From Calycina herbarum (taxonomy: Eukaryota; Ascomycota; Leotiomycetes; Helotiales; Pezizellaceae): a stretch of 64,000 bases of DNA. Below, in pieces: positions 48,901-59,708 of the stretch. The position numbers and the translations under genes are program-made. Each line of letters opens with the position of its first letter. The stretch's first letter is position 1. The notes below the pieces were generated by a model that was given only the letters and a program-made list of their open reading frames with translations, did no database searches and had not been told where the DNA came from. The DNA is taken from positions 372,001-436,000 of the forward strand of contig LLEY01000027.1 of the NCBI GenBank assembly GCA_001414485.1, given 5' to 3'.

Positions 48901-49055
48901 GGAGGGGGGAAGAACATGTGCCTAAGTGGTTCGTTAAGGTTGAGGGAGGGGATGAAGGGGAGGAGGTGTGGAAGTTGAAAAGTGGAAAGGAGGGGTATTG
49001 GGAGGAACGATCGAAGGGGACGTGGAGCGGGGTGGAGAATATCCTTGCTGTTTAA
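45966..49055 (+). CDS. OSH3: Oxysterol-binding protein, Osh3-like (GOLD-PH-FFAT-ORD)
   Basis: Three exons, 45966-46001, 46058-46134 and 46187-49055, give 993 aa, matching yeast Osh3 (about 1000). The two tiny exons encode MAGLEQLEIHSK and the start of the GOLD domain (SYIVRWVKVEEAHTISWSVQ), which would be missed without splicing. The PH domain is at about 217-307. An EFFDAEP sequence near 523 fits the FFAT motif that binds VAP/Scs2 on the ER. The lipid-transfer ORD domain starts near 615 (LIGFLRKNVGKDFSTISMPV) and includes NPLLGETYE. The place of the family signature EQVSHHPP reads EKVCHRPV (about 720). Expected to work at ER-plasma membrane contacts in phosphoinositide or lipid exchange; the altered signature makes sterol exchange uncertain. 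Confidence 0.93.
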
Positions 49056-51940
49056 AAGGCTGGAATTCCGGGGGTGGAAGGGGGTTATACCAATTGAATT
49101 AGGTGGGTAGATGATGATTGCGTTTCTTTTTGTCTAAGGCGATGCTGGCGTTTTTATGGGTGTTGGGATGGAGGGGTGGGGAAGGGAGGGATAGGTTAGA
49201 AAAAGCTGGTTGTTGTTTACGTTTCCTTGATGTGGTTTTTCAAAGTTTCTTATTGTAGGTCAGGTTCCGTTTTAAGTTTTGGTATAGACACACACGCTGG
49301 AGCGAGCGAACTTGGATTGTGGATGATATTAGTAGATGATGAGAATACGAAAGTTCCTACTCGATTGGGTTCTTTTCTCTCTCCTTCGTATTTCTTGCGA
49401 GCATGATCTCCTTTAGAGGTTAAGATTCTGTTATGCGCGGTTTTCAAAAGTTTGCTGCATCTGCTGTGCCACACCTCATACCAGGGGCTGTCGGCTGACA
49501 GCTCACACACCTCATTGGTTTAAGCGAGTTACCCAAAGTCCCTTGGAAGAGTTTATTATTACACCCCGTCTTTCCTTCTTCTTTTCTTTTGCTTCTGGTT
49601 CAAACCTCTTTGTTTATGGCTTTTAAATAGCGGAGTTTTAGTTCACAATTGAAAGATTTGCTTTGTTTAAAATTTGTCAAAAAGTCCCAGTAGCAGTCGT
49701 CGTTTTCACTCATTTCGTTCATGTACTGGAATTCTAGAAGTTATAAGGTGTGGTTGGTTGTAGAAGCGTTCATTAGATGGTTCGTCACTAATGATTATTT
49801 TCTCCGGAGATTTGCACACTTTGATTGAGCTTTGCAAAAAGCTTTCTATAGCGCTCGCTGTTTTCGCATCCTCGTGCTATTCAAGAATCTGGAGGAAGAT
49901 TTTGATATAAATTAGTCCTAGTGAGAACGCTTGTAGAGCAATAGGAACTGCCTTGGGTCCGGGAGGAGGAGGGGTAGTGGGAAGCTGAGAATTTCTTCCG
50001 GAAGGATGTTCATATGCAATTCTCAACACTTCAGAAAGGAACCACCAATTTGGGAAGGAGTACCCCGTTGAAGACAGAAGAAGAAAGTCAATCCTCGAGA
50101 AATTGAATGTATGATTTACTGCCGAATATATTAGTGTTGTTGAATGTCTTCTGTACAGTCAAATCCGTTCGTTCTTTATAATGATACACTTCCCAAGGAT
50201 GGCATCAAATTTCGAATTACTTTCTTCGCAAACATTTTGTGAGTTTCAATCAAGCCAAACTATTGATCTCCTCAGCTCTCGGGCTCTTCAAGCATCCGTC
50301 GATCGAGATACCGGTGGTTGATATGTTGGATACAGAGCTCGACCTCGGAGATCTTATAAACTTTCATTTGATAGAAAAATACAACTATTTCCAGGCTTGG
50401 TAAGCACTATAAAGCTGGTCGCTTCGCCCGTTGCCTTCAGTCATAGAAACACGATATAGAAGACAAATAACTTAAAGCTTGTTTGTCGCGTTGCTTGACA
50501 TCAAAACTCAGGCCCTCCACAAACTTAATGTTTGCAATTTTAAGGTATTGAGTGTTCAAGTAGTATTTCACCTAGATTCTGGGCTACGAGTATGCTCAGC
50601 TGTGGTTTTGATTTTGTTTGTACATGTACAATAAGCTTCTTTCGAAGTGTACAAATAAGTTTCGTCAGGGTTCCCAATTTAAATTTTTGCTCAGGGTTCT
50701 TGAGAGATGCGAGAACAACGAGAACATCAAAAGGCCTCAGCGTATGGTTTTATGACCGGAAAACATGAGAATGTGAGATTTTGAAACAAAATTCAGCCGC
50801 AGAAGAAGAGTACCTAGGCACTAGACAGTACAGTTAGGACAAGAACCAACAATCATAGCAGTTCACAGTCAAGGCCGGGAACCTGAAATTAAAAGCAATA
50901 CAGCCATTACACTTGATGCAAGCCAGCACGTTTTGGGGTGAGTATTTTGCTTAACCGAACCCAGAAGATTCCTTATGGCAATCGTTGTGGGATAAGCGGG
51001 GAAAGCCGATTGGCAATTTTAACCAGTCCGTGGAAGGAAGCGCTGTTTGTTTCATGAAATCTCAATCCATGTCTACTTTCTGGCCAATCTTCGTATATAA
51101 TCATGTGGCTTTTTTTCACATGACCATGAACAAAACATCCTGGCGGTATTGGGATGCCACGAGAAAGCCGGTCCTGATTTTCCATTCCTCAATGTCAAGC
51201 AAAGTTGAGGGCTCAAAATAGCGAATCCAAAGGCATGGGTGCCATTTTTGGGAAAGAGACTTTTACCGTCGAATATGTTATTGCTGTCGATTCTCTTCGG
51301 AACCTTCATATAATTTAGTCAGGTAACATCTTTCAAGACGGATTCCATCACCATTCTGATTACTTTTTGTTAACTCTATTGATTTAAACTATTGCTTCTT
51401 CAAACTGTAAATCCTTGATTTTGTTGTGTTGGATACTTTGGGTTGTCCTTACTCTATTAGGCAGGGGAGGGTGGAGGGCAATTGGGGATAATCTGAACTC
51501 CGGTCGAGTTATCATTTCCAGGCGGACAGGAATCATTCATAGAATGGAAAAATACTGACCGTACTTGCAACATCGCTTGAGCTCAATGTCCAAGTCATTT
51601 ATAAAGCTCCACGAGCCTTGTCCCATTCAATCGCAACGCGCACTTGAAGATTCACATGGCATAGTGACAAGATTAATTCTTCCTTGAGAAGGTAATTTTT
51701 CACTCTGACCCCAAGAGAAATCATACCACATCTCCGGAAAAGTAATAATTTGCTATCACATCTTTTTTGTACCACCTCGCTTAAGCTCGTTTTGGAAATC
51801 GGGTGAAATTATATCGTTTTTGAAGACGACCATATATTCTTAAGAAAGGACAGTAGCAACGACGATTATTGTTTTTATGGAGGAAATGTACGGTAGATGG
51901 TAAAATTACAACTCGGAAGAAAACTTGCATGTAGAAGAAG
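49056..51940. other. Gene-free stretch, AT-rich
   Basis: About 2.9 kb after the Osh3-like gene. No open frame from 49510 to 50970 reaches 60 codons, and the few beyond that lack motifs. I see no inverted terminal repeats. This marks the start of the gene-poor accessory right arm. Confidence 0.5.
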
Positions 51941-52365
51941 ATGTCTCCGCTAGATATTAGCAACGATAACGTGAAGTCGTATTTAAACTTCTCTCTCCAC
52001 GGTTCACTCAACCACAACCCCCCGCGATTGTCAAGCCAGAACCCTGAAAATTACACAGACCATGAACAGGTGCTTATGAATGTCACTGAATTATCGACAC
52101 TAAAATTACATCCGAAGCTAACAATTCAGAGAACGAAACATCGGAAGAATCAAACATGATAGCAAACACCGAGGCGCCGAAAGTCAATGTAGACTTCGCC
52201 AAAACCATTTCTAAAATTGGAAAGCAGAATAAGAAACACAGCCATAAAGTCTCAGCCACCGCGAGAAACAAGCTCATATTATGGTTTCTAGCCCTGGGTG
52301 TAACCTTTGTACTCTTCCTCATCTCCAGAACTAGGGCTCATAATCTTAGAGGTGAACTCGACTAG
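51941..52365 (+). CDS. Small single-pass membrane protein, two exons
   Basis: Exon 1 (51941-52069, 43 codons) ends CAG before GTGCTT; exon 2 (52132-52365) begins AAC after an intron carrying GCTAAC and a TTCAGAG acceptor region, both in phase 0. The 120-aa product has a hydrophilic, Asn/Ser-rich N-terminal half with an NETS glycosylation site and a basic stretch (KQNKKHSHK). One hydrophobic helix follows (KLILWFLALGVTFVLFLIS), with a short RTRAHNLRGELD tail. Basic residues on both sides of the helix leave topology open. The acceptor used must be the second of two adjacent AGs to stay in frame. No family recognised; the donor is weak, so it may instead be chance. Confidence 0.38.
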
Positions 52366-52927
52366 CCCTTCTTAGGTCCTCCGCATGATTCGTATTAGCA
52401 ATAAGCCATAGAATCTCACACTATAAGTCTTATAAACTGGGCTAGTTTTTTTTTCACATCAAAGCTTCTTGGAAAGCTTTTCAATTGTTGGTTGGCCTCA
52501 GATTCAAAGCTCATGGTAGACCATAAAAGCGGCAGTAAAGTATTTCAGGTTCCAAGTTTTCAGCTTTCTGTTTCTAATGTTATTATTCTAAAATATTAGA
52601 ATAATTCAAAATAATAAGCCATATTTATTCAAATAATGAAATTGTGTTAATGTTTAAGATTGTGTTAGAAAGTCAGAATAACAAAAAGCCTTCACTACCG
52701 GCTTGTTTTTGGCACGCCCTGAAGCAATAAAATTAACCACAGGTGTTGACCAATCAGCATTCACAGCCTTGTACGCTATCCTTCTATTATTTTTGTAGCC
52801 ACGCTTCAGTCCATTTACCAAACACCCAAGCCTAAATTTTCAACCTGCTTCAACATTCGCAACAAAGTAGCCAGAAACACAACCAAAACGGTAGAGCCCC
52901 CTTCTTTCGGCTACTTCTGCACTCAAA
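52366..52927. other. Intergenic with dispersed-repeat copy C
   Basis: About 560 bp, very AT-rich, mostly occupied by repeat copy C (52520-52690), then a CT-rich leader from about 52800. Confidence 0.5.
52520..52690 (+). repeat. Dispersed AT-rich repeat, copy C (diverged)
   Basis: Begins GACCATAAAAGCGGCAGTAA then TTTCAGGTTCCAAG, CTAAAATATTAGAATAATTC and GAAATTGTGTTAATG. Order agrees with copies A and B but identity is lower, and only the first 50 bp are convincing. Confidence 0.45.
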
Positions 52928-54674
52928 ATGTGTCGCGAAGGGGTCAAACAATTCATGGGTTGCAAAGCAACTCTCAAAGAACTTTTTATCTGCGCCAAAT
53001 TTGTCGACTTCACCTTTGATAAACCAGATGCCCTTGCGATCGATTGCCCAAACTACCAGAGCTACAACATTCAACTTCCTTCTGGACGGTGCGATTGCCG
53101 CGAGGGTACCAGATGTTGCTTCAAGTTTCGAGACGGAGAGCGCATTGTTACATTCAAGGATACCGAGGAAGACAACACAGGAGCGGGACACGATTATTAC
53201 GAGTGGCGCAATGCTATGGGTAATGGCAGGCGATGGGAGGAGGAAGTCGAAAGCAGGAAGTCGCAGACTGTTCAACCGGATAGCGCTACACTGGCGTATA
53301 GAAGAAGACTTGGAGCTATCCTGGAGAAAGAGGCGATAGAGTGTCGGCCACAACCACAAACAGAGAGTGTTACTGTAAGAATCCCTAGAATTCGTAGATC
53401 CACTCCCTCTTCTAGAACAATTATGACCATTCTCCAAGAACGTCTGGAAGAAATTCAACCCGAGTCCTAAGCCTTTCTAAACGTTCTGGGAGAATCACTG
53501 CAATTGTTTGAGACCTTTTCGAACATTTACTTACAAAAGCAGGTACTCCCAGAAGAAAACATACAATGCGACGCTAGAGAGGAGTATATCGACCCGGACG
53601 AAACTGAAGAGGATCCAGATATGGAGGATGACCCTACTGAGCAACCACCCGCAAAAAAACAAAAACTGGAGATCCCATCTCAACAATCACAACCTGTTGC
53701 CGGCGAAGAGACCAACAATGAAAAATCTGACTCCATTTCAGTTGGCAAAGCATCAGTGAGACAAAAGTCCAAACCTCTACCTACATATCTCAATTCTATA
53801 CTTTCAGATATCAAAGACAATCATTGGGGGCCGCACCTAGACGATTCAATCAGATACAAGTATCTGGGTGAGCGAAAAACACAGGAAGAGTGGAAGTCTG
53901 ACTATGATAAGGAGGTCGACAGAATAATGACCGGCATGCAAGGTTTACTAGCCTTTTTTCCTCCTCGTGGGAAGGAGCACATGAAGCAGCAGCGAAAGAT
54001 TGGTTTCGAGACGGACAGATTGTAAGTTCCCTTGCAGTTTCTGCAATACTTTGGTTATATTGACAAGCAAATAGGGAGAGGTTGCGCAAAGAAGCAAACA
54101 GAATGGAGGATGGGACCAGGTAAGACACCTAATATTCATGGCAACTAGATATACTAACAACAACACGTCGATGTTTCCACGAATGCGTTCTCTACATCAA
54201 TGAAACCGATATCCAAGAAAAATCACTTATCAGCGAATGGGGAGTAGTCCTGAACCGATTGGCAGAACTCACCACGAAAAAGTTGCCTTTACCAGATGTT
54301 CTTGCGGAGTGCAGAAACATGACACCATACAATTACATACCCGGACAATTTAAGACTCCACATGAGTGGCTCAGCATCGCAGAACAAGAGAAGAAGCGAT
54401 GTGTCAGAGCACTAGGGGCTCATGACAACAAGGGAAAGCCGCGTGTTCTCAATGACAAATCAAAGGGCGAACTCAAGAGATGGTTGGTCTTTGAAAATGC
54501 CCTCTCAATCATTTCCCAGCACTGACAATTCATTACAGGGACAGCATGTATCGAAAGGCAGCAGAGTTGAGAGAAGGCGGATCGGATGCTAGGAACCTCC
54601 ACGAAATTGTCCTCGCCCTTCACTGCAGTATTCCCAGAACTCCAGAAATAATGGGGGATATCAAGAAAGAATAA
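52928..54674 (+). pseudogene. Decayed-looking multi-exon gene of unknown function
   Basis: A long frame starts MCREGVKQFMGC at 52928 and is stopped by TAA at 53468-53470. The same frame then continues without shift through AFLNVLGESLQLFETF to a GTAAGT donor at 54022. Exon 54075-54119 follows (LERLRKEANRMEDGT) with a GTAAGA donor. The next in-frame block ends at 54482, and a last exon is 54539-54674 (ends IKKE). Between 54120 and 54170 there is a perfect ACTAAC branch site, but where an AG should stand the sequence is GTCGATG, so the frame cannot be joined by a normal acceptor. A 51-nt intron (GTCTGG to GGGAG) spanning the TAA is possible but weak. The product would be about 530 aa, Cys-rich at the N-terminus (CDCREGTRCC), acidic in the middle. 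No family recognised. Confidence 0.5.
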
Positions 54675-54969
54675 GGAGAACAAAATGGAATGTGATAGCT
54701 CGGCCTCGAGGGATGGATCGAAACCTGTACAACTAGACAATTGCTTGTAGATTTTAGCTAGACCTTCTTGCATGTCTCTCGAATTCATGACTCTCCTTTT
54801 CGAGTAATCAAGAATTCAGAACATCATTGTACTATAAAATTGAGCTCTTCTCCACTCTTAGCTCCTACTGATATTTCGTGACTATGTATCCGAGACAATA
54901 TTCTGCGTCATAGTTCAAGGTAGGCTCTAACAAAAGTGAATTGTCCTAGAGTGCTTCGAACAATTAAGT

Positions 54970-55080
54970 CAATTGTGCGAACAGTTTAGGATAACCGAAG
55001 CCAATTGTGCCAGCAATTTGGGATAATTAACTCTCATTAAACAATGAGCTCCATTGTGCGAACGGTTTAGAATAATTGAG
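54970..55080 (+). repeat. Three degenerate CAATTGTGCGAAC...TTTAGGATAA units
   Basis: Units begin at about 54970, 55002 and 55051. Each reads roughly CAATTGTGCGAAC, then a TTTAGGATAA-like string. Degenerate tandem array without coding potential. Confidence 0.55.
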
Positions 55081-55185
55081 TCAAGTCTATTCGTCTAAAT
55101 GCTCCTCTCCGTATAGAGCTACATGGTTCTATGAAAACTATATTGTGGCTTGGTGGAGTCTGTTTAGACGAGCTCGATAAATATC

Positions 55186-55530
55186 TCCGAGACCTGCACA
55201 AAAATTTCCGAGAGTAGGTATGTACGATCAAGGCGACCTGCAACGTCCGAGACTTGTTGATTAAATACTAAATCTTTATCGGACTATTTTCTCCGAGTAA
55301 TATATCGCCAAGTAAAATGATATGTCATAAGCATTATTTCAGAAGTAGTTCAGAAGTGATATATCCGAAGACATTTCCGAGCTACTTTTCACTAAGCAAT
55401 TTTCTCTGAGTAATATGTTCGAGCAAAACTATTTCCAAATATGTTTCCCAATATATTTCCGAGCCTTTGTTCTCCGAGCATCTTTTCTCCGAGCCAACTG
55501 TATATTTCCGAGGCGAAAAATATCTCCGAG
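55186..55530 (+). repeat. Irregular array of TCCGAG motifs
   Basis: Ten TCCGAG hexamers, mostly as TTTCCGAG or TCTCCGAG, occur on the + strand within 345 bp, with further near-misses (TCTGAG, TCCGAA). Spacing is irregular, so it is a clustered motif and not a simple tandem repeat. Confidence 0.7.
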
Positions 55531-56177
55531 ATCTGTAACTATCTGCCTTTCCAGCTCGGTTATAATAGCATACCCATGGTGTTCTTTCTACGGCATGATC
55601 GCACTACGCTATAATGCCCTGTAATGGTGTCCTAAAGACGGCCATCTGGAGCGAGCGCTGTATTTCAGTGAACCGCCCTGTAAACTAGCTCCTAATTCTC
55701 TCCTATAGGCTCGCTTACCCCTATGGTTTCGGGGTACTGATGCCTTTTTACAGGGTGCATTCGAGCGTATTGCCTTATATTCTCCATACTTTTGACCACG
55801 TTCTCCGTACCAATTTTTACTCAAGTACGGACACAGCAAGAACTAAATCAAGCTTCTCGTCTCTTCTCGCATATGACATCTTCGAATAACTGGCGGGTCA
55901 GCCTGAAGTGTTGTATGCGTGCAAAGTACAAATGCTAAAAAGAGGAGGGGAATTGAATTATGCTTCACTGCGGGAAAGTGACCAAAATTCTCGCTGCAAG
56001 TGAAAACAATGTGGTGATTAAGTTCTTTCCCCTTACGATCAGTGAATCAGAAGCTGTAGCCAAAAACGCAAGGCCACGTTTGGTGTTCTATCTTTTTGAG
56101 AAATCATTCCTGGTACAATGCCCACTTATCAAACCATCTCATCAAACAACACCCGAAGAACCATCTAGCATATCATC

Positions 56178-56887
56178 ATGGAGGACGCAAAAACTAAGAA
56201 GTCTCCACCAGAGTTGCAAGATGCGTTTCAGAAGCTAGCCATCTCAGGTAAGACCCGATATACGAATCAACACCAGAACAATAACTCACATCTTTGAAAG
56301 CCACACCCAAACTTGATACCTTGCCAAACGAGCTCCTCTTCAAAATATTCGAGCACCTCAACCCTGTGCACGCGACCACAGCTGGCCTCACTTGCAAGAA
56401 ACTCTGGGAGATCCGGAACAAACCGCACCGTCGCCAACCTTCAAAGCTTCGTCCTTACCTTAACTATGTCCATGCTGACTCGGAAAAGTACTGGGAGTAT
56501 TGCGGTGCCACCCTCGATTATGGCGTCTCTGGGGAAAAGCATAACACCAATCCAAGTTTCTGGCCCGAAGACTCTCAAATCAGCGATGCACTCGATGAAA
56601 CCGGCTTTTTGAGAAACCTCCTTCACGACTGGATGGATAAAGCGGACTATTTCTACGACGAGGAGAAATTTTATTTCGTATCTCGGAAGGAGAGAGAAGA
56701 ATTAAAATGGGAGAGAGGAAAGGTTCAAGGCGTCATGTTGATTCTTGGGGATGAACTCAGGCTGTTTATGTTTAAGGACATCTCCACGGGGCAGAATTGG
56801 TATAATGAGGATGATCTTCAGGTGCACGGAGTTGACTTTTTCAATGGGACTGTCTTCGAGAAGGGGGCAAACAAGTTTACTTTATAG
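56178..56887 (+). CDS. F-box protein
   Basis: Two exons, 56178-56247 and 56301-56887, give 218 aa; the intron starts GTAAGA and ends AAAG. An F-box occupies about residues 27-65 (LDTLPNELLFKIFEHLNPVH..LTCKKLWEIR), with the LPxELLxxIFxxL core that binds Skp1 in SCF ubiquitin ligases. The rest has no WD40, LRR or kelch repeats; it is a short unnamed substrate region with many Tyr, Trp and Asp residues (EKYWEYC, NWYNEDD). Fungi carry expanded families of such short F-box proteins. A related but broken copy lies 530 bp downstream. Substrate unknown. Confidence 0.75.
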
Positions 56888-57418
56888 AAAGTCATGGATA
56901 TGCCGAGTTCATGAGATTGTTGGAGCATTTGATTGTTTCTTTCCATCTACTGTTACATGAATATATCAGAAACTTCTCTCCTCGGAATTTGAGAACTAGA
57001 ATACTCTCCTTCATTCGTGACAGCGTTACTCTTTCTGGTATGTCACATGGAAGCTTTGATCTGACACGTGCTATTTAGGAGTCTAGCAAGCCTCCTAAAA
57101 GGAGTCATGTGCATTTGTTATAGGTAGTATATTGGCAAGCTTTCTCCCTAGGACTTTTGCTGTTCAGGTGAACTATTTGGAGATAAAGTATAACGCAAAT
57201 CAAATATACTTATTCTGCACAGAGCTCTGTTCCATTCCTCTTCGCTTGCCATGATGTTAGTCACTACAGCTTAGTCATAAGACAAGTTCTGCCTAAAGCA
57301 GTTTGGTGCAGAAACTACACATATTTCTTTCACTTATGTTTACAATCTATTTAGCACCAACAAGCTCTCGCACCCAAACAAAAAGAAAAATCGCACAAAA
57401 CAACATCTAACCGACACC
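56888..57418. other. Short intergenic, nothing recognised
   Basis: About 530 bp between the F-box gene and its decayed neighbour; AT-rich, no motif. Confidence 0.5.
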
Positions 57419-58113
57419 ATGATTGACCCAAAGGATCCTTTGGGCATCAGACCTAAAGAGTACAACATCCCACAATTATACCCAACCACCTTTCTTTCTC
57501 CTGAGTTATAACCTCAGAAGTCCACCTGGTGAAGGTATGCCCATTGTTTCTTCTTCCAATCCTTACCTTCCCTAAACCAGAAAGCAAACCAGTGCTAACT
57601 ACTTACCCCTCCCTGCAGATGGCAAACTTAAACTTCCCGCTCTCCACGAAGAGATTCTTCAAGAAATATCCACCTACCCTGAACCCGTTTACTCTACCTG
57701 TCTGGGCTTAACTTGCAAACAATTCTGGTCGCTCCACCAATCCCAAAACCACCCACACCCGCTCATTCCACTTTTCCGATACCACTACGAGAAGCCCGAC
57801 TACCGCTTATACCCCCACCTCGAATAAAAATCGACATTGGATGTGGGCTAAGGGCGGTTACATCTTCACTACCGGAAAACAGTTCAAGTCTATGCCAACA
57901 GACGACCGTACTGCAGAATCGAAACAAGTTCATCAAGAGTGGGTCAGGGATAAGAGAGGAATCGCGTTGATCAGAAAGGATAGATACACGGGAGGTCAGA
58001 TCAAGTTTTATATGCAATTGGCCACGAGAAAACGCATTGTTGCTGAGCAGCAGTACAATCCGTTCGCGGGTAGCAAGGCTTGGCCTGCTCAGATTTTGGA
58101 CATGAACTGGTAA
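57419..58113 (+). pseudogene. F-box gene relic with frameshifts
   Basis: The second exon (from 57619, after an intron 57535-57618 with GCTAAC and GCAG) encodes an F-box-like block, LPALHEEILQEISTYPEPVY then LTCKQFWSLH. It is closely parallel to LPNELLFKIFEHLNPVH and LTCKKLWEIR of the neighbour. That frame hits TAA at 57825. A different frame continues at 57841 (MWAKGGYIFTTGKQF) to TAG/TAA near 58113 with protein-like composition. Upstream, the ATG at 57419 reads MIDPKDPLGIRPKEYN but is out of frame with the donor exon by one. Intact splice signals with two frame breaks suggest recent decay of a paralogue. An unusual intron could replace one break, but I see no GT-AG pair that does so. Confidence 0.6.
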
Positions 58114-58289
58114 ATGGAGCAGTTTTATTTGGTTCACTGGAGGGAAATGGCACATTAAGTATGCTTTGTATTGCTGTCTCATTATGAACTCTAGAAAGCG
58201 AAAGTATTTAGATAAGATAAATTGTCATAAATACATATCCACCTTTCTCCTCAGACTTTGAAAGATGACCACAAGGTGTAAATCGCTTC

Positions 58290-59708
58290 TTACTTCCCTA
58301 CAATCTCGGGTCTCATATATGGGGTTTCAAACGGAGCTTCCGCTTGCGGGGTGAGGCGAGCAAGATGTCTTCGCTCGCCAGTGTCCCAATCTAAAGTAGC
58401 TGAATGTACAGTAACACGGTTCTGTAAAAAATTTAGTACCTCATCTCGTAAACAGCAATTGATAACCGAGCCAAGAGAAGAGGAAGAACTTACATCCCAC
58501 ACCACAACTGTTCTTGGGGCCCATCTAATTCTTACTTGCCAATCAACACCACGGCCAATATGATTGAACAAGAATCCTAGAAGAGCATCACTTTCTTCCT
58601 TCTTCAAACCCACAATGCTTCTCGTGACTGTTTGAGATAGTGAGTATTGTTCAAGTGTACCGAGGTGAAGAAACAGATAGGAACTGATGGGTGAAACTTA
58701 CAACCGGTATTAATGAACAACGCTTTCTCCCCCGTGACGGGATGTGTTCTCACAATCGGATGCTCATTCTTGATGGGCTCTCTCATCACCACTCCATCCC
58801 TGTCTCTACTAAAAGCAGCCTGTTCAAACCCCGAATGTACAGCTTTCAAACCATGTAACCTCTCTTTAAGTGCTTCGCTCAAGCGGTTGTAAGCCTCCAC
58901 TTGACTCGCGAATACTGTATCGCTTCCTAAACGTGGAATTGAGTCAGCTCGATCTCGAAAATATATGAAAAGAAGAAAAAAATAACTAACCACTCTCAGG
59001 ACCCTCAAACTGATACAAAAATGTTGTTCCGGGAGGCTGCCCCTCATAACTAACATCCGAATGCCAACTAACACTACTATTCTTCTCGGAAAACCTCTCA
59101 TCCACCTCTCTAACTCCCTTCCCATCAACCGGATATCGATGCACAATATGCAACTCCGGATACCCTTCCGGAGATCCACTGGTAGGATGAATATGGTGTT
59201 TTCCGAAATGTCCACCGAATTCCAAGGCCTTGTCAAGTGATAAATCAGCGAAATCTTGATCCTTGAAGACGACTACTTTTCTTTGGGCCACTAGGAGGGC
59301 TAATTGGTCTTTTCCTGATGGAGAGAGAGTGCTGAGTTGAATACCGCTGACTTCGGAACCAATTTTTAGCGCTATTTTTGGGATTTTTGTGCCCGAGGGG
59401 AGAAGATCTGGGAAGGAGGGGGAGGCGGAGAGGCCAGGGTCTGTGTGGGTGAAAGGGAGGAGGGGCGGGTATTTTTGGCCGTGGTTCCAAGTTGGTAGGT
59501 AGTGGGGATACTGGTCATATTAATGCTTTTGTATGATAAAGTAAGGAAAAACGGGCAGATCAACTTTTGCGTCGGTGGTCCCTCCTTCAACTTCAATTTG
59601 GCGTTTAACTTTGGGTTGTTCTTTGGGGGCTTCTGGAGTTGCTATTTGGAGCTTCTCTAGTGAGACATGTGGGACTTCCACCGGGAGTTCTTGAACTGAA
59701 GGTGCCAT
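58290..59708 (-). CDS. TauD/TfdA-family alpha-ketoglutarate-dependent dioxygenase
   Basis: Five exons, 59553-59708, 58991-59510, 58702-58926, 58494-58627 and 58290-58421, give 388 aa. The enzyme uses Fe2+, 2-oxoglutarate and O2. Iron ligands: HSD at 202-204 (SVSWHSDVSYEGQPPG) and the distal His at 351 (VTVHSATLDW), with Arg 363/367 (ERRHLARLTP) for 2-oxoglutarate. HFGKHHIHP and FINTG are typical of the fungal sulfonate/taurine dioxygenase group, so a role in sulfur scavenging is likely; xanthine dioxygenases are close relatives and not excluded. The first donor is uncertain: GTTTTT after CCC (59553) or GTTGAT twelve bases earlier in the transcript (59565); both keep frame. No targeting signal is seen. 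Confidence 0.88.

Larger units (their letters stand above)
54675..56177. other. Intergenic repeat-rich stretch
   Basis: About 1.5 kb holding the CAATTGTGCGAAC repeats (54970-55080) and the TCCGAG array (55186-55530), then unassigned sequence. No gene seen. Confidence 0.5.
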
